Positions 34,546-45,766 of a DNA stretch of 64,000 nucleotides are shown in pieces (the stretch's first letter is position 1; each line of letters opens with the position of its first letter). Under the pieces are notes generated by a model. The model was given only the letters and a program-made list of their open reading frames with translations. It had not been told where the DNA came from and ran no database searches. This DNA is from Zingiber officinale. Lineage: Eukaryota; Streptophyta; Magnoliopsida; Zingiberales; Zingiberaceae. The stretch lies in the NCBI RefSeq assembly GCF_018446385.1, contig NC_055999.1, forward strand, positions 80,057,859-80,121,858, read 5' to 3'. The position numbers and the translations under genes are program-made.

Positions 34546-35370
34546 CATTTCTCATGCCCAAATTGTGTTTACAAAATCATTGCTCTTGGTATGGTGGTAT
34601 CACAATAATGTTTTAGGGTATGAATATATTCAAGACACTAGCTTGAGTACATAGGAATTATTCTTTGTCAATCCAATGTCATTTGATCCATCAACTAGTT
34701 TTGGTCAAAATCAATTGATAGATCTAAGCAACTTTAAAAATTAGAAATTTTATATCTTAAGAAAGAGGGGAGATCAAGGATCTCAATGTGGTGTGGATGA
34801 GTAATAATCATCACTATATCATCTATATTTAGCTTCTAATACCATTTATCGTGCTTGAATCATGTTCAAAAAATCATTGCTCTCTGTATGGTATATCGTA
34901 ATGATGTTTAAGGGTATGTATACATTCAGGACACCAAGTCGAGCACATAGGAACTAGTCTCATATTAATCCGATGTTGTTTTATCCATTAGCCGATTTTG
35001 GTCAAAATTGGTTGATGGACTTTAGCAACTCCAAAAATAAAAAATTTCATAACTTAAGAAAGATGGAAAATCAAGATCTCAAATATGGTGTGGATGAGTT
35101 ATAATCATCAGTTCGGATCCTCTATCCTGAAATCATGTGCCCCCGTACCCCCTTGTCGATCAGACAGTCATGACATCGTTGAGATGTGTGCAACATCTTT
35201 AAGATATGATTTGGTCCATCTAATTGGCGAGCGGGACACATAATTTTGGGATAGAGGATCCAAAGTTGATAATCATCATCGTATCATTTCTATTCACCTT
35301 TCAATATCATTTCTCATGCCCGAATTATGTTTAAAAAATCATTGCTCTCGATATAATGTATCACAATGAT
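34546..35370 (+). repeat. Array of ~295-bp units, left arm, part 2
   Basis: Units with the 'cttaagaaagaggggagatc' landmark near 34756 and a weaker one near 35052. Each includes 'aaaatcattgctctc' and 'ttggtcaaaat(c/t)' segments. A MITE interrupts the second unit. Confidence 0.85.
35111..35268. mobile_element. Small MITE, about 158 bp (Mutator- or hAT-like)
   Basis: Ends GTTCGGATCCTCTATCC and GGATAGAGGATCCAAAGTTG are inverted repeats; the match extends inward ('catgtgcccc' against 'gggacacat'). The flanking direct repeat ataatcatca occurs at 35101-35110 and 35269-35278, but the family cannot be fixed because one or two bases of it could belong to the ends. An uninterrupted array unit reads 'tgataatcatcatcg', so this is an insertion. 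Confidence 0.8.
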
Positions 35371-36689
35371 TGTAGGATTAAAAGAAGCACTAGAGGGGTG
35401 AGTGAATATCGCTTGTCACTTTTTCAAAAAAACTCCAAAGATAATGTAATGAAAATAAAATAGAACAGAAGCAATGCTAAGATAATTTCTTTTTACTTGA
35501 TTCATAGCCTGACGACTACTAGTTTAAGGCTTACACTCGGTTAGTGCTTTCGTTCGGCAATTCACTAATAACATGAAAGTTTACAAAAGATATTGAATTG
35601 AAAATACAATTAAATAAACCAAGTATACTGACAACTTAGAGTAGAATCTTGAGCGTAGTTGTCAGGGCAATGTATTGGTGTCGTAGTGGAATTTTGGTGT
35701 AGCATAGAAGTTGTTTGGGAGTAGAAAGTGATGTTCTTAAGCTGTTGGTCGAAGGTGCTTATATAGCCCATTCCAGGGGCTAGACCAATCCAAGGCGCCT
35801 CCATTGAGACCTATCTGATCCACCTTCATCACTAAGATTATCCACCTCTGAGTGCCTAGATCCCTTCCGGGCACTCGGATCACTGACGTGATAGCACCTC
35901 AATGAAGCTCTATCCAAGTTGCCTTTATCCCTTCCCGGGTGCCTAGAAGCTGACTTGTGTTGGCCAATCAGAGCATGCTATCTTAGCTGCATACGTGTCT
36001 GTGTTTGAATCTATCTAGGCGCCTAGTCCTGGTCTAGGCGCTTGAACCTACAGGCACCTAGAACCTTCTAAAGTTTGAAAACTTTTCTAGGTCACTTGCT
36101 TTGTTTGCCTGTACTACAGAGTTAGTACACAAGCATAATATGAAAGTAAACATAAAATAATTTGATAGTCTTGGGACTGTCTAGTCATAACTTTTGGATT
36201 TTACTGAAAGTCTAAGTCAGATCGACGCCTACTATTCCTTTCAAGGGAATGCGTTCTCATCTACTTCTCTCAGGAGAGATTATATGTTTGCCAAACATCT
36301 AGTTTCCAGACCTATTTGGACTTTTGATCAGCATCTGATCTTGACCTTTAGGACTTCCCACTAGGCATCCGGTCCTCAACCCATCTAAATTTTTACCTGG
36401 TGTCCTTGACCCCTAGGGCTTCTCACCTAGTGTCCTCGACCCCTAGGAGTTTTGTCTAATGTCCTCGATTTGCCAAGACTTCTAGTCCACTTGATCGGGG
36501 CTTCTTTGCCTAATCCACTCAATCAGGATTTCTTTACCTAGTCTACTGGACCAAGACTTCTTTGCTTAGACTCAATTAAGATTTTCCTGCACACTTAGTC
36601 AAACTCATTAGAACAACAATAAGTTTTAAATTTGAACCTTTACCAACATCAAAATCAGATTTGATTATCTGGTGCTCCCAGCACCAATA
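35371..36689 (-). mobile_element. Solo LTR of a SIRE-like Copia family, 1.3 kb
   Basis: Plus-strand ends TGTAGGATTAAAAG... and ...CCCAGCACCAATA, with a perfect 5-bp duplication, atgat (35366-35370 and 36690-36694). Its minus-strand start would be TATTGGTGCTGG (TG has become TA). The end 'ctagaggggtgagtgaata' resembles the reverse complement of the array LTR ends at 10800 and 13950, so the families are related. A minus-strand TATATAAG lies at 35765-35758. Confidence 0.82.
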
Positions 36690-36694
36690 ATGAT

Positions 36695-37119
36695 ATTTTA
36701 GGACATTTATACATTCAGGATGCCAGCTTGAGCACATAGAAACTGATCTCATGTCAATCTGATGTCGTTTAATCCAAACTCGCTAATGGACCTTAGTGAC
36801 TCTAAAAATTAGAAATGTCATATCTTAAGAAAGAGGGGAGATCAAGGATCTCAAATATAGTGTGGATAAGTGATAATTATCATCGTATCATTTATATTTA
36901 GCTTTTTACATCATTTCTTATGTCTGAATTGTGTTTAAAAAATTGTTGCTCTTGGTACAGTGTATCACAATGATATTTGAAGGTATAGATACATTCATGA
37001 CAACACTTCGAGCAAATAGGAACTGGTCCTATGTCAATAGATGTCATTTGGTCCATTATTCGATTTTTTCTAAAACCGACTGATATGCACAATATCGTAT
37101 TTGTATCAATCGATTTGAA
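36695..37119 (+). repeat. Array of ~295-bp units, left arm, part 3, and junction to hairpin units
   Basis: Last complete unit (landmark near 36823) plus a partial unit. It passes at about 37095 into 'gtatcaatcgatttgaaaga', whose reverse complement occurs at the mirrored junction near 59150. Confidence 0.85.
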
Positions 37120-37665
37120 AGAATATTCATGGTCAAATAAGGTATTTTAATTGATTGCTACAGTGTAGCAATCAATTGAACCTACTATTCTTGTCTACAA
37201 AAGGTTTCTGTACAGTGTAGTAATCCACTAAATTAACTTACTTTCTTGTTCACAGTTGGTATTCTAATCGATTAGTACACTATAGCAATCGATTATGGAT
37301 GTTCTAATTATTCATAGTAGGTATTCTAATCGATTGCTACACTGTAGCAATCAATTAAGAATACTGTTCTCATTCATAGCAGGTATTCTAATCGATTACT
37401 ACTGTAGCAATCGACTAGGGATAGTGATCAAGAGCATTGAACGTGTTTTAATCAATTACTACATTGTAGTAATCGATTACAATTATTGTTCATCGACACA
37501 AAGTGTTTCTTAACCAATTGCTTTTGTAGCAATCGATTAAGGATACTGATTAGGAGCACAAAAGGTATTTTAATAGAGTATTTAAATGTAGCAATAGATT
37601 AAAACTAATGTTGATGGTCACAATAGGTATGCTAATCAAATGCTATAGTAGAAATCGATTCAGGT
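37120..37665 (+). repeat. Tandem array of ~60-bp units with a palindromic core, left arm
   Basis: About nine units of 55-63 bp. Each has a core like 'aatcgattgctacactgtag' continuing 'caatcgatt', a near-perfect palindrome, followed by a spacer like 'gaacctactattcttgtcta'. The core can form a hairpin of 10-13 bp. Mirror-image units lie at 58760-59150. Confidence 0.88.
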
Positions 37666-37671
37666 AGGGCC

Positions 37672-37679
37672 TATATAAA
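37672..37679 (+). promoter_or_regulatory. TATA box next to the hairpin array
   Basis: TATATAAA in 'gggcctatataaacaaag', directly after the last hairpin unit and about 490 bp before the transposon-protein-like reading frame. A C/T-rich leader-like sequence follows (37720-37790). Its position suggests that the gene between the arms is driven from the arm edge. Confidence 0.5.
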
Positions 37680-38162
37680 CAAAGTCGAGCAATCAATTCA
37701 CCTAAACGTGATTTTTATAGGTGTCACCTTCTCTGCATTCATCACCATCCTACTCCGCCTTCTCCGATAAACTCACAGTGCATTAAGCCTTAGATCTTCT
37801 ACTTTTGTTGTGCAATTGTTGTTGGCATTCCACTTATAATTCCATATTTTGTCTTTTTTAGGTATCTCCATTTCCTCTTTATGCTATTCCGATGACTTTG
37901 GATTATGGTGACTTTTAGGCATCTTTAGGAACCTACACTGATTGCTAATCATATGGGACCAGAGTAAACCCTAATACCAACTTTTGTTGTTACCTCTGTT
38001 ACTTTTCATTTAGTCACTAATTGGTTGTCATTTGTTTTGCATTCATACATCATTTTGGCATTGTAAAAATTGCATGTATTATTTATGCATAAATAGGTCA
38101 AAATGTAAAAAAATTGAGTCCGGTGATGTCTCATCAAGTACACAAAAATTGGGTCCTAATAA

Positions 38163-39160
38163 AAAACTTGTCCAACTCCTACTTTTAATCTTGTTATAGC
38201 TCAGTCGCTGGATGCACAATTCTTTCATGACAATTGCTTTGATGTTGTCCAAATCATTCAGCATTATCCATTAGAAAATATTGTCTATTGTGAACGAGAT
38301 ATCAACGTTGAGTTAGTTTCAGAATTTTACAACAACTTATGTTCATTAGGCGATGGTCTTAAATATCAGACCCGCGTTGTTTGTCGCAACTTGGAATTTA
38401 CTCTTGCCATTCTCCAGGACTTCTTAGGGTGTCAAGCTTCTACCAATGATTTTGTGCTCTACTCCTTGTTGAATGAGCTTCTGCCTATGCCCTTTGAGCA
38501 GATATTATTGTCTTCCATATATCAACACTTTTTTCACAAACCTCGCCCCGATGACCTAAATCTATTTAAATATAAAGAAATAGTCACCCCTAATAATGTA
38601 CTATATAAAGTTATTGTCAATTACATTCTACATATGGTGAGTCGTGTGCTGGCTAGTATTAGATCACCCACCACATATCTATGTCATATGCATTTCTCCA
38701 CACTCTTGACATAAATTTGGTGTTGAATATGTTTCATTGCATCATCCGCTTCATCAAGCTGAGCTAGGGCAAGGTTCACATGTCTTTTGGTCACATTATC
38801 ACAAGCTGGCTAGAATCCGTCAGCATAAATGTCTCTATAGGTGTGTTGGAGCCCAAGACTGTGAAATACGACAGGATCACTTCGAGGAGCTTTTCCTTGG
38901 TGGGGATGAAACAAGCACTTGGAGAAATGGTGTGGATTGATAATTAACAAGTGGCTGAGGAACAGAGATCTGAGGGTGGGCAACAAGTGGATGAGGCTAA
39001 GATCAGTTTATATGATCTGATGCGAACCTCGACGAACAATGCCGCGAGATCCAGCAACAATAAGATTGGAACTCAGTTCCGGGATCGTCCAAAGGAGGTT
39101 TCGGAAGGATGGAATATTGACCCGTTGATTATAGAGAATCAATAACCAATATTATGAGAA
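38163..39160 (+). pseudogene. 'Putative plant transposon protein'-like gene, broken
   Basis: Open from 38163 to 38714: 'AQSLDAQFFHDNCFDVVQII', 'ELVSEFYNNLCSLGD', 'LAILQDFLGCQAS', 'VNYILHMVSRVLAS'. A one-base shift near 38700 leads to 'MFHCIIRFIKLS', a TAG, 'VHMSFGHIITSWLESV', and the charged end 38951-39145. The pattern F-Y-x-N-L, a Leu-rich middle and a late 'GHIIT' resembles a plant-only family that I recall as 'putative plant transposon protein' (Pfam PF20167), common in transposon-rich DNA and of unknown function. No catalytic motif is evident. A TATA box lies upstream at 37672, and an intron could lie before 38163. The gene may continue at 47937 beyond the Copia insertion. Confidence 0.5.
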
Positions 39161-39799
39161 CAATGGAGAATATCGACCCAATGATTATAACAAAACCAAT
39201 AACCGATATTATAAAAGTGCTGAGAATTACAAGTGTTCACCCGTAATCCTTGCAGAGTTGCTGAAGAACAACAAGGAGGAAAACTCTCTCAAAATATAAT
39301 GTTTGCTACCCTCTTTGATATCTACTCAAGACATTATATAGAACTGAAAATGGTAGTTTCCAAGGCATGGAAAGAGAAGATAATGAATGCAAGTCTTCAT
39401 GCGCACTCCCTTTCCAACAAATGGTAGTTTCCAATGCATGGAAAGAGAAGATGATGAATGCAAGTCTTTATGCACACTCCCTCTAGCTGTCCTCCAACTT
39501 GGGAATTCATCCAAAATGTAGGTGGCATTAAATGTCACACCAATTCCCACCAGAATGGTGTGTTTTCCCACCATTCTAGTATGGTATTCGGCTAGGAACA
39601 TGTTGCATCATGATATTCCATTCTTCCACAGTTAATTGGCCCATTTTAGGGTCGACTTGTATGAAGTTGATCATTCGGCATGACATCGACTGTAACTCCA
39701 TAGCCTGCCCTTCCAAGATACGAGATGTCAATGCTTGTATAGTATGTTGAACTTGCTTGACCTCTATTTTCATTATCAGCTCAGTTGGCATGTGCAAGT
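39161..39799. other. Spacer with a 71-bp tandem duplication; weak minus-strand reading frame
   Basis: 39350-39420 is repeated at 39421-39490 (starting 'atggtagtttccaa(g/t)gcatg') with a few changes. From 39799 down to about 39500 the minus strand is open ('ELIMKIEVKQVQHTIQALTS'). Joined across the Copia insertion through one copy of the caagt duplication, this frame continues to about 48080, roughly 130 codons. Its status is uncertain. Confidence 0.4.
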
Positions 39800-40132
39800 T
39801 GTAGAAAATATGTTCTAAATGCATGATAGACGAATTAATTAAATGCGATAAAAACTTACAGCGATCTCCCGCAGATCCGCAATCGGCAATAACGAAACTT
39901 GCTGTCAGAAGAGCGATCATAGGATCGGAAAGCCCTCCGCAATTCCACAAACCAAATCCCTTCGATTTGGATATTCTCCTCTTTTTTCTCGTCGCACGCT
40001 CGCAATTTCCCACACACTGAGCCTTGGACGGACCCCCTTTATATAGGGAAATATACTAGGGGCATAATGGACTTTTCCATTATGTGTAGTGGGGAACATG
40101 GGCCACGTTCCCCACTATCCCCATTTCCAACA
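39800..40132 (-). repeat. 3' LTR of the Copia element
   Basis: 333 bp. Followed on the plus-strand side by 'tctcccactcgtcc', the complement of the polypurine tract. Short ORFs here are by-products. Confidence 0.95.
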
Positions 40133-40142
40133 TCTCCCACTC
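40133..40142 (-). promoter_or_regulatory. Polypurine tract of the Copia element
   Basis: On the minus strand GAGTGGGAGA directly precedes the 3' LTR start TGTTGG. Short, but correctly placed. Confidence 0.65.
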
Positions 40143-41408
40143 GTCCAAGGTAAATCACTAAGACTAGTTCATTCAGGTAAGTCACAAAGACTAGTTCATT
40201 CAGGTAAGTCACAAAGACTTAATAAGTCACATAGACTATTAGAGAGTTTGGTCACATAGACCATATGAGAACATCCAATCCATACTTAGAGAAAATGGTT
40301 CGTGCGACAGCAAGCACACTGAGCGATAGTTGCTAAGAAGATTGTTACACCTTGACTTAGCCGCTCTTTGAGTAATCAATGCTAATAAAGTTGTTACACT
40401 TTACTTAGCTACTCAAATAAATTAGAGACACACTCTTTATGGCACTTAGCCACTTTCCTGGTGGCACATAGCCTTTATCCAGGATCCATCCAATCTTCAA
40501 ATGACACACAGCCATTATCTTGAAGATATCCATGTCTTGCTATTTACCCAGATTAAATAATTTTCATTTACATCGATATGAACATCTCTAATCCCTTATA
40601 ATGACCATTATGTCATGAGCATGTTCCATATCCAATATTCACATTCATTTCCGTACATAACAGAAATGGGTCGACCAGTGAATAACAACAAAAGATGTAA
40701 ATATATTTAATCTTCCTTTTTAGCTAGAATCAATTCATTTTAATCAGTCGCTTTCCTAGTTATGCTCCATAGACCGAATCATCCATAGCCATAGGATACA
40801 CGCTAAAGTAGCAGACACTGATTAAAACTTCAAGTAGACAGCTAAATAGTCACTAAGGCAAAAATTGAGATTAACATATAATCTCAAAGGTCTCACATAG
40901 TAGAGAAACAGGGATTCATTCTCCTACTACCTTTATTGTCGCAATAGCACATGTGGTATGAATCACATGCTACGATGTTATTCTCTTTACTAAAAAGAGT
41001 GCATGTTGTCTTCAAATTTAACATCGTACTGATTTTGATCTAGACATACCTAACGTCTAATCCTGAATTCAACATATGAATTCTAATCTGGCTTTCAACA
41101 GATTTAGTAAATGGTGGGTTCATTTACTTGATCATTACATAAATGATCTCATCTTGACACAATTATCAAGGCGACCTCAACTTATGAATGTCTCTAATTT
41201 CAGCTACATAAGTTGTTTCATAAGTAACGGTCTTACCCTATTTGTACTTAACAAATAGAGATGATTGTCTATGTGAGTGGACCAATCTCCACCTGCCAAC
41301 ATGCTTACCGAGATCTTACATGAATGTAACAAATACAACATATACACTGAATAAATTATGGCAAATTACACAATCATAACACAAAGTTTGATTGTTATTT
41401 CAATATTG
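40143..41408 (-). other. 3' untranslated region of the Copia element
   Basis: About 1.27 kb between the pol stop and the PPT with no conserved reading frame. It contains three short direct repeats of 'agtcacaaagactagttcat'-like sequence (40150-40235). I find no env-like gene. The only frame of 60 codons (41076 on the plus strand) has no recognisable features. Confidence 0.7.
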
Positions 41409-42848
41409 TTACATTCTATGAAGTCCCAAAGACTTTACATGTTCTTTAAATGACTCTTTAGTCATTGGCTTAGTAAAAGGATCTGCAAGCATAACACGTG
41501 TAGGGACATATTCAAGGATGACTTTTCTTTTAGCCACAATATCCCTTATAAAATTATATTTAATTTCTATATGCTTGCCTTTGCTATGATATTTGGGATC
41601 CTTGGAAAAAGCTATTGCAGCTTGACTGTCACAGTAGACAGTTACTGGACTCCCACTATCCTCAGCAATTTTCAGATGCTTCAGAAACCTTCTCAACCAG
41701 ATTGCTTCTTGCACAGCTGCTGAACATGCCACATATTCAGCTTCCATAGTCGACAAAGCTACACAAGCTTGTTTCTTGCTGTTCCAGGAGATGGCGCCAC
41801 CATTCAGCAAGAATGCATAGCCTGATGTGGATTTTCTATCATCCAGGTCTCTAGCCCAATCTGCATCTGAATAACCTTTCAGACTCATATCTGTTGTCAC
41901 ATTTAGATATCTGAATATCCTTTTTACTGCCTTCCAGTGTCTCGGTCCTGGGTTTGACTGGAAGCGACTGACCAAGCCCACAACATAGCTGATATCGGGA
42001 CGTGTACACAACATAGTGTACATCAAACTACCAATAGCACTGGCATATGGTTTTTTATTCATCTCAGCTATTTCCTCTGGAGTTTTAGGACACATACTCT
42101 TGCTCAACACAGTACCTTTCACAATAGGTGTATGTTCTATGTTGCAATTAGACATGCTGAAATGATGTAACATCTTATTTATATAAGACTCTTGTGACAG
42201 ACCCAAAAGTCTTTTAGGACGATCTCTTATGATCTTCACCCCGAAGATGTATTCAGCTTCTCCCATATCTGTTGTATCAAATTGTGATGACAGCCACTTC
42301 TTGACTTCATTGACATATCCTATGTCATTTCCAACTATCAGCATATCATCAACATATAATGATAAAATGACATACTTTCCTTTTTTCTGTTTCAGGAAAA
42401 CACAATGATCCTCATTGATCATCTCAAAACCATAAGATAAAACGACTTCGTTAAATCTTATGTTCCATTGTCTTGACGCTTGCTTTAGCCCATATATAGA
42501 CTTTCTAAGTCTACATACTTTTTGCTCTTGGCCTTCAGCAATGAAACCTTCTGGTTGAACCATATAGATTTCTTCATCAAGATCACCATTAAGGAAAGCG
42601 GTTTTTACATCCATTTGATGTAATTCTAAGTCATAATGTGCCACAAAGGCCAAAATAACTCTTATTGATACAAATTTCACTACAGGAGAAAATGTCTCTT
42701 CAAAGTCAATACCCTCCATTTGGGTATATCCTTTTGCAACTAAACGAGCTTTGTATCTATTAATCGATCCATCTGCTTTCCTCTTTATTTTGAGAATCCA
42801 TTTATTCCCAATAGCCCTTCGGCCCGGAGGAAGATCGACTAAGTCTCA
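41409..42848 (-). pseudogene. pol: Copia reverse transcriptase and RNase H
   Basis: The open frame 42719-41409 encodes 436 residues. RT motifs: '[20 protein letters not shown]' (residues 34-53), '[10 protein letters not shown]' and catalytic 'YVDDMLIVG' (122-130). RNase H: '[10 protein letters not shown]' with the first Asp near 285, 'STMEAEYVA' with Glu near 327, 'CDSQAAIA' with Asp near 364, ending '[10 protein letters not shown]'. All catalytic acids are present, and the frame has no stop. Upstream (42848-42720) the same frame reads 'DLVDLPPG...GNKW...[13 protein letters not shown]', so the true domain starts before residue 1. It is cut from the integrase part by TGA (42846-42848), where relatives have Trp. 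The polyprotein would be cleaved by the element protease in virus-like particles. Confidence 0.93.
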
Positions 42849-44390
42849 AACATAATTTTGAAACATGGACTCCATCTCTTCATCCATTGCAGCTTTCCAT
42901 TTTTCTCTAACTCTACATCCCAATGCTTCCTCAATGGATTGAGGCTCGTCGTCGTCAATTGGAAGTGTAACCAATGCCTCATTCTCAATATCAAACCTCT
43001 TCTTAGGTTTGATCTTACGAACACTTCTCCGTAAGTTGGGCTGTTGAGAAGTCAACTCATGACTGGGCATATCACTCCCACTCGGTTGACTAGACTCAGG
43101 TATCCCTTTTGACACCTCTCTTGTTGATAATATCTCATCCTCCTCAAATAGAGGAACATTTTTATCAACATCACCTCTGATTGGGAACTCTGTTTCGAGA
43201 AAAGTCGCATCTCTCGAGTCTATTTCGGAGATGGTTCCATCTAGTTGCTCACCTATGAAAACATAACCTTTGGAGGTCTCATGATATCTTATAAAGATAC
43301 ATTTCTTACCTCTAGGCCCCAGTTTTTCATACTTGTGAGAATTATCATGAACGTAGGCAACTGACCCCCAAGGTTTCAGATTACTCAAATCTGCTTTTTG
43401 CCTGTCCAACGTTCATATGGGGTAGATGGAACTGACTTTGAAGGCACTTTATTAAGTATATAGGCCGCAACTAATAATGCATCTCCCCAATAGAAGATTG
43501 GCAAATTAGCCTGTGCCATCATAGACCTAACCATTTCAAGAAGAGTCCTATTTCTTCTTTCAGCAACCCCATTTTGCTGTGGAGTTCCAGGGATAGTTAG
43601 CTATCTAATAATCCCTTTCTCATTACACATTATCTTGAACTGATCAAACAAATACTCCCCACCACGGTCAGTGCGTAAAGTCTTAACTTTACGTTCCGTT
43701 TGATTCTCAACTTCGTTCATATAACGAATGAAGCAATCTAATGCTTCGGATTTGTGAGAAATCAAATACACATGACCGAACCTAGAGAAATCATCAATAA
43801 ATGTAATGAAATAGGAAGCTCCATGTCTAGCCTTCACATTCATTGGACCACAAATGTCCGAATGAATTAACTGCAATGTTGATTCAGATCTAATAGCCTT
43901 ACCAAATGGTTTCCTAGTTGCTTTTCCAGCAAGACAATGCTCACATATAGACAATTGAATCTTAGCTCGAGTGCCCAATAGACCCTCTTTAGCTAATCGA
44001 TTCATACGTTCTTGTCCTATGTGTCCTAATCTAGCATGCCAAACCTCATCAGTTATATCTGCATCACTAGTTAAAGCAATGTTTGAAAAACAACCATCAA
44101 TAGCATAATTGACATCTGGTTCTACATCAAGAACCATAAAACCATTTGTTAAAAAACCATATCCGATTGACACTGAGTCAATCTTAAGTTCAACAGACCG
44201 ATTGTAAAAATTAATACAATACCCTAAATCAAGAAGACACGTAACGGAAACAAGATTCCGTCGAATTTCAAGAGCATACAGGACATCATGTAGAAACAAA
44301 ACTCTACCACCACGTAGGTTGAGTTTACAAGTGTCGACTCCTTTAACTTCAACTCTTGCATTATTTCCCACATAGATCCACTTGTTGCCA
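42849..44390 (-). pseudogene. pol: Copia integrase (GAG-preINT, core, C-terminal region)
   Basis: 44371-43601 encodes the pre-integrase zinc-binding module ('HARLGHIGQERMNRLAKEGL', 'CEHCLAGKATRKPFG') and the core start ('LIHSDICGPM', 'FITFIDDFSRFGHVYLI', 'TDRGGEYLFDQF'). A TAG at 43601-43603 stands where relatives have Gln; the frame then resumes with 'LTIPGTPQQNGVAERRNRTL', which holds the catalytic Glu. A frameshift in an A-run near 43405 moves reading to 43409-42849 ('LKPWGSVAYVHDNSHKYEKL', then a Ser/Pro-rich linker). Integrase would insert the element cDNA into nuclear DNA. The D-D-E residues survive, but the frame is broken three times. Confidence 0.9.
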
Positions 44391-45365
44391 GCTGATACCC
44401 GACGGTACTCGTTCCCGAGCTACATGGTTGGTTGCTCCTGAATCTATAATCCACAAAGGATAAGAATCAGCTAACAACACTAAACTAGCAACAAAATGCT
44501 CTTGAAAAGAAGACACACTTGGATTTACCTTTTTCGGCTCATTGCACTCTCGAGCAAAGTGGCCCTTTTTGCCACAATTAAAACAAGTCAACTTGTTTTT
44601 AGGTTTCTTTCCAGTCTTCTTGACTATCTTCTTGATTGGGCCTTGTCCCACACTAACAGCTTCCCTCTTCTTTCCCTTCCCTTTCTTGAACCATTTCTTC
44701 TTGGATCCATATGATCCTGCAGAACCTACAGCCACATAGGCTTGTCCAGAAATCCTTGCGGATTCAACTCTCTCCGCCTCCAATTCTACATGGCGTGAGA
44801 CGTCAGTGAAAGTCTTGATACTCTCACTGTGAGTTAAGGTCTGCTTCATGGTCTCCCAAGAATCTGGAAGTGAACGAATAACTGCTTGAACCTGTTGTCA
44901 ATCAGTCAACTCATGACCAGCAGTTTTAAGCTCCCGAATTATGTTCGACATCTCCCTGAGGTGTTGAACCATTGATACATTCGGACGCTTTTTGTAACTG
45001 TCAAATTTAATTGTCAACCGTCGAAGCTTGCTCAGACTTACTCCACTGTATTTTTCTTTAAGGGCAACCCAGACTTCATGAGTCGTAAGATATGACTCAT
45101 ATTCAAAAGCTAGGTCGTCTACCATTGAACTAATCAATATACCCTTTGCAGTGGAGTCCTTTTTCTTCCATGCCTTATAGGCAACAAGATCTCGTCTGTG
45201 TTGTGCAGTGGGATCATCTACAGGTACTTCCATAACCTGATTTACAGCCTCTAGAACTTCTTGTTCCTCAAGTACATATTGTATCTTGAGGTACCAGATC
45301 TTGTAGTTATCCCCATTAAGTTTCTCACCTTTGTTGAGTTCAGCTATTATATTTTTGGTTGCCAT
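44391..45365 (-). pseudogene. gag: Copia Gag and protease
   Basis: The ATG at 45365 opens MATKNIIAELNKGEKLNGDN, followed by 'YKIWYLKIQYVLEEQEVLEA', the standard N-terminal DUF4219/UBN2-type Gag region. A TGA at 44898-44900 breaks it ('AGHELTD*QQVQAVIRSLP'). The same frame continues with a basic stretch (44720-44620), the zinc knuckle CFNCGKKGHFAREC (near 44587-44547) and the protease motif 'WIIDSGATNHVA' (44460-44420). A frameshift near 44390 separates it from integrase. Gag packages element RNA, and the Asp protease processes the polyprotein. The short distance from zinc knuckle to protease is normal for Copia. Confidence 0.92.
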
Positions 45366-45766
45366 AATCTATCATAAATAAACAAATTATTTAGTATTCA
45401 GTGTATATCATATGTATGCAATTTATGATTGACTTAATATTACGTTGAGTTGGTTTACAGAATCAAGTGACAACTATGTTTTCACTCATCATCCGTATGA
45501 CCAATCAAATTAATATTAATCAATTCTATTACATACATCCCAACAAATGAACTAATCATTTATAATACCATGAATTCATTAATTAAATGAACTAATCATT
45601 TAATACATCATGAACTAATCATGCATCATGTCAAGCAAACAACATAAATAAATGAACATATCATTAATATAAAATTATGTTGCAAATTGTTAACATATAA
45701 CCAACTGACATGAATGAAATGGACTAACTATTGTTCATACAAAACGACAATAAAAATAACAGAACT
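45366..45766 (-). other. Spacer between the extra reading frame and gag
   Basis: About 400 bp, A/T-rich, without a coding frame. It contains short direct repeats 'tgaactaatcatttaa' (45545-45605). No splice acceptor as clear as the one before the extra frame is seen before the gag ATG. Confidence 0.6.

Noticed and set aside
37120..37665. Regularly spaced palindromic repeats that superficially resemble a CRISPR array
   Set aside because: Repeat and spacer both vary together as one tandem unit, the spacers are related to each other, and the context is a plant genome.
40143..41408. Possible env-like gene downstream of Copia pol
   Set aside because: No open frame of useful length and no membrane or signal segments on the element's coding strand.
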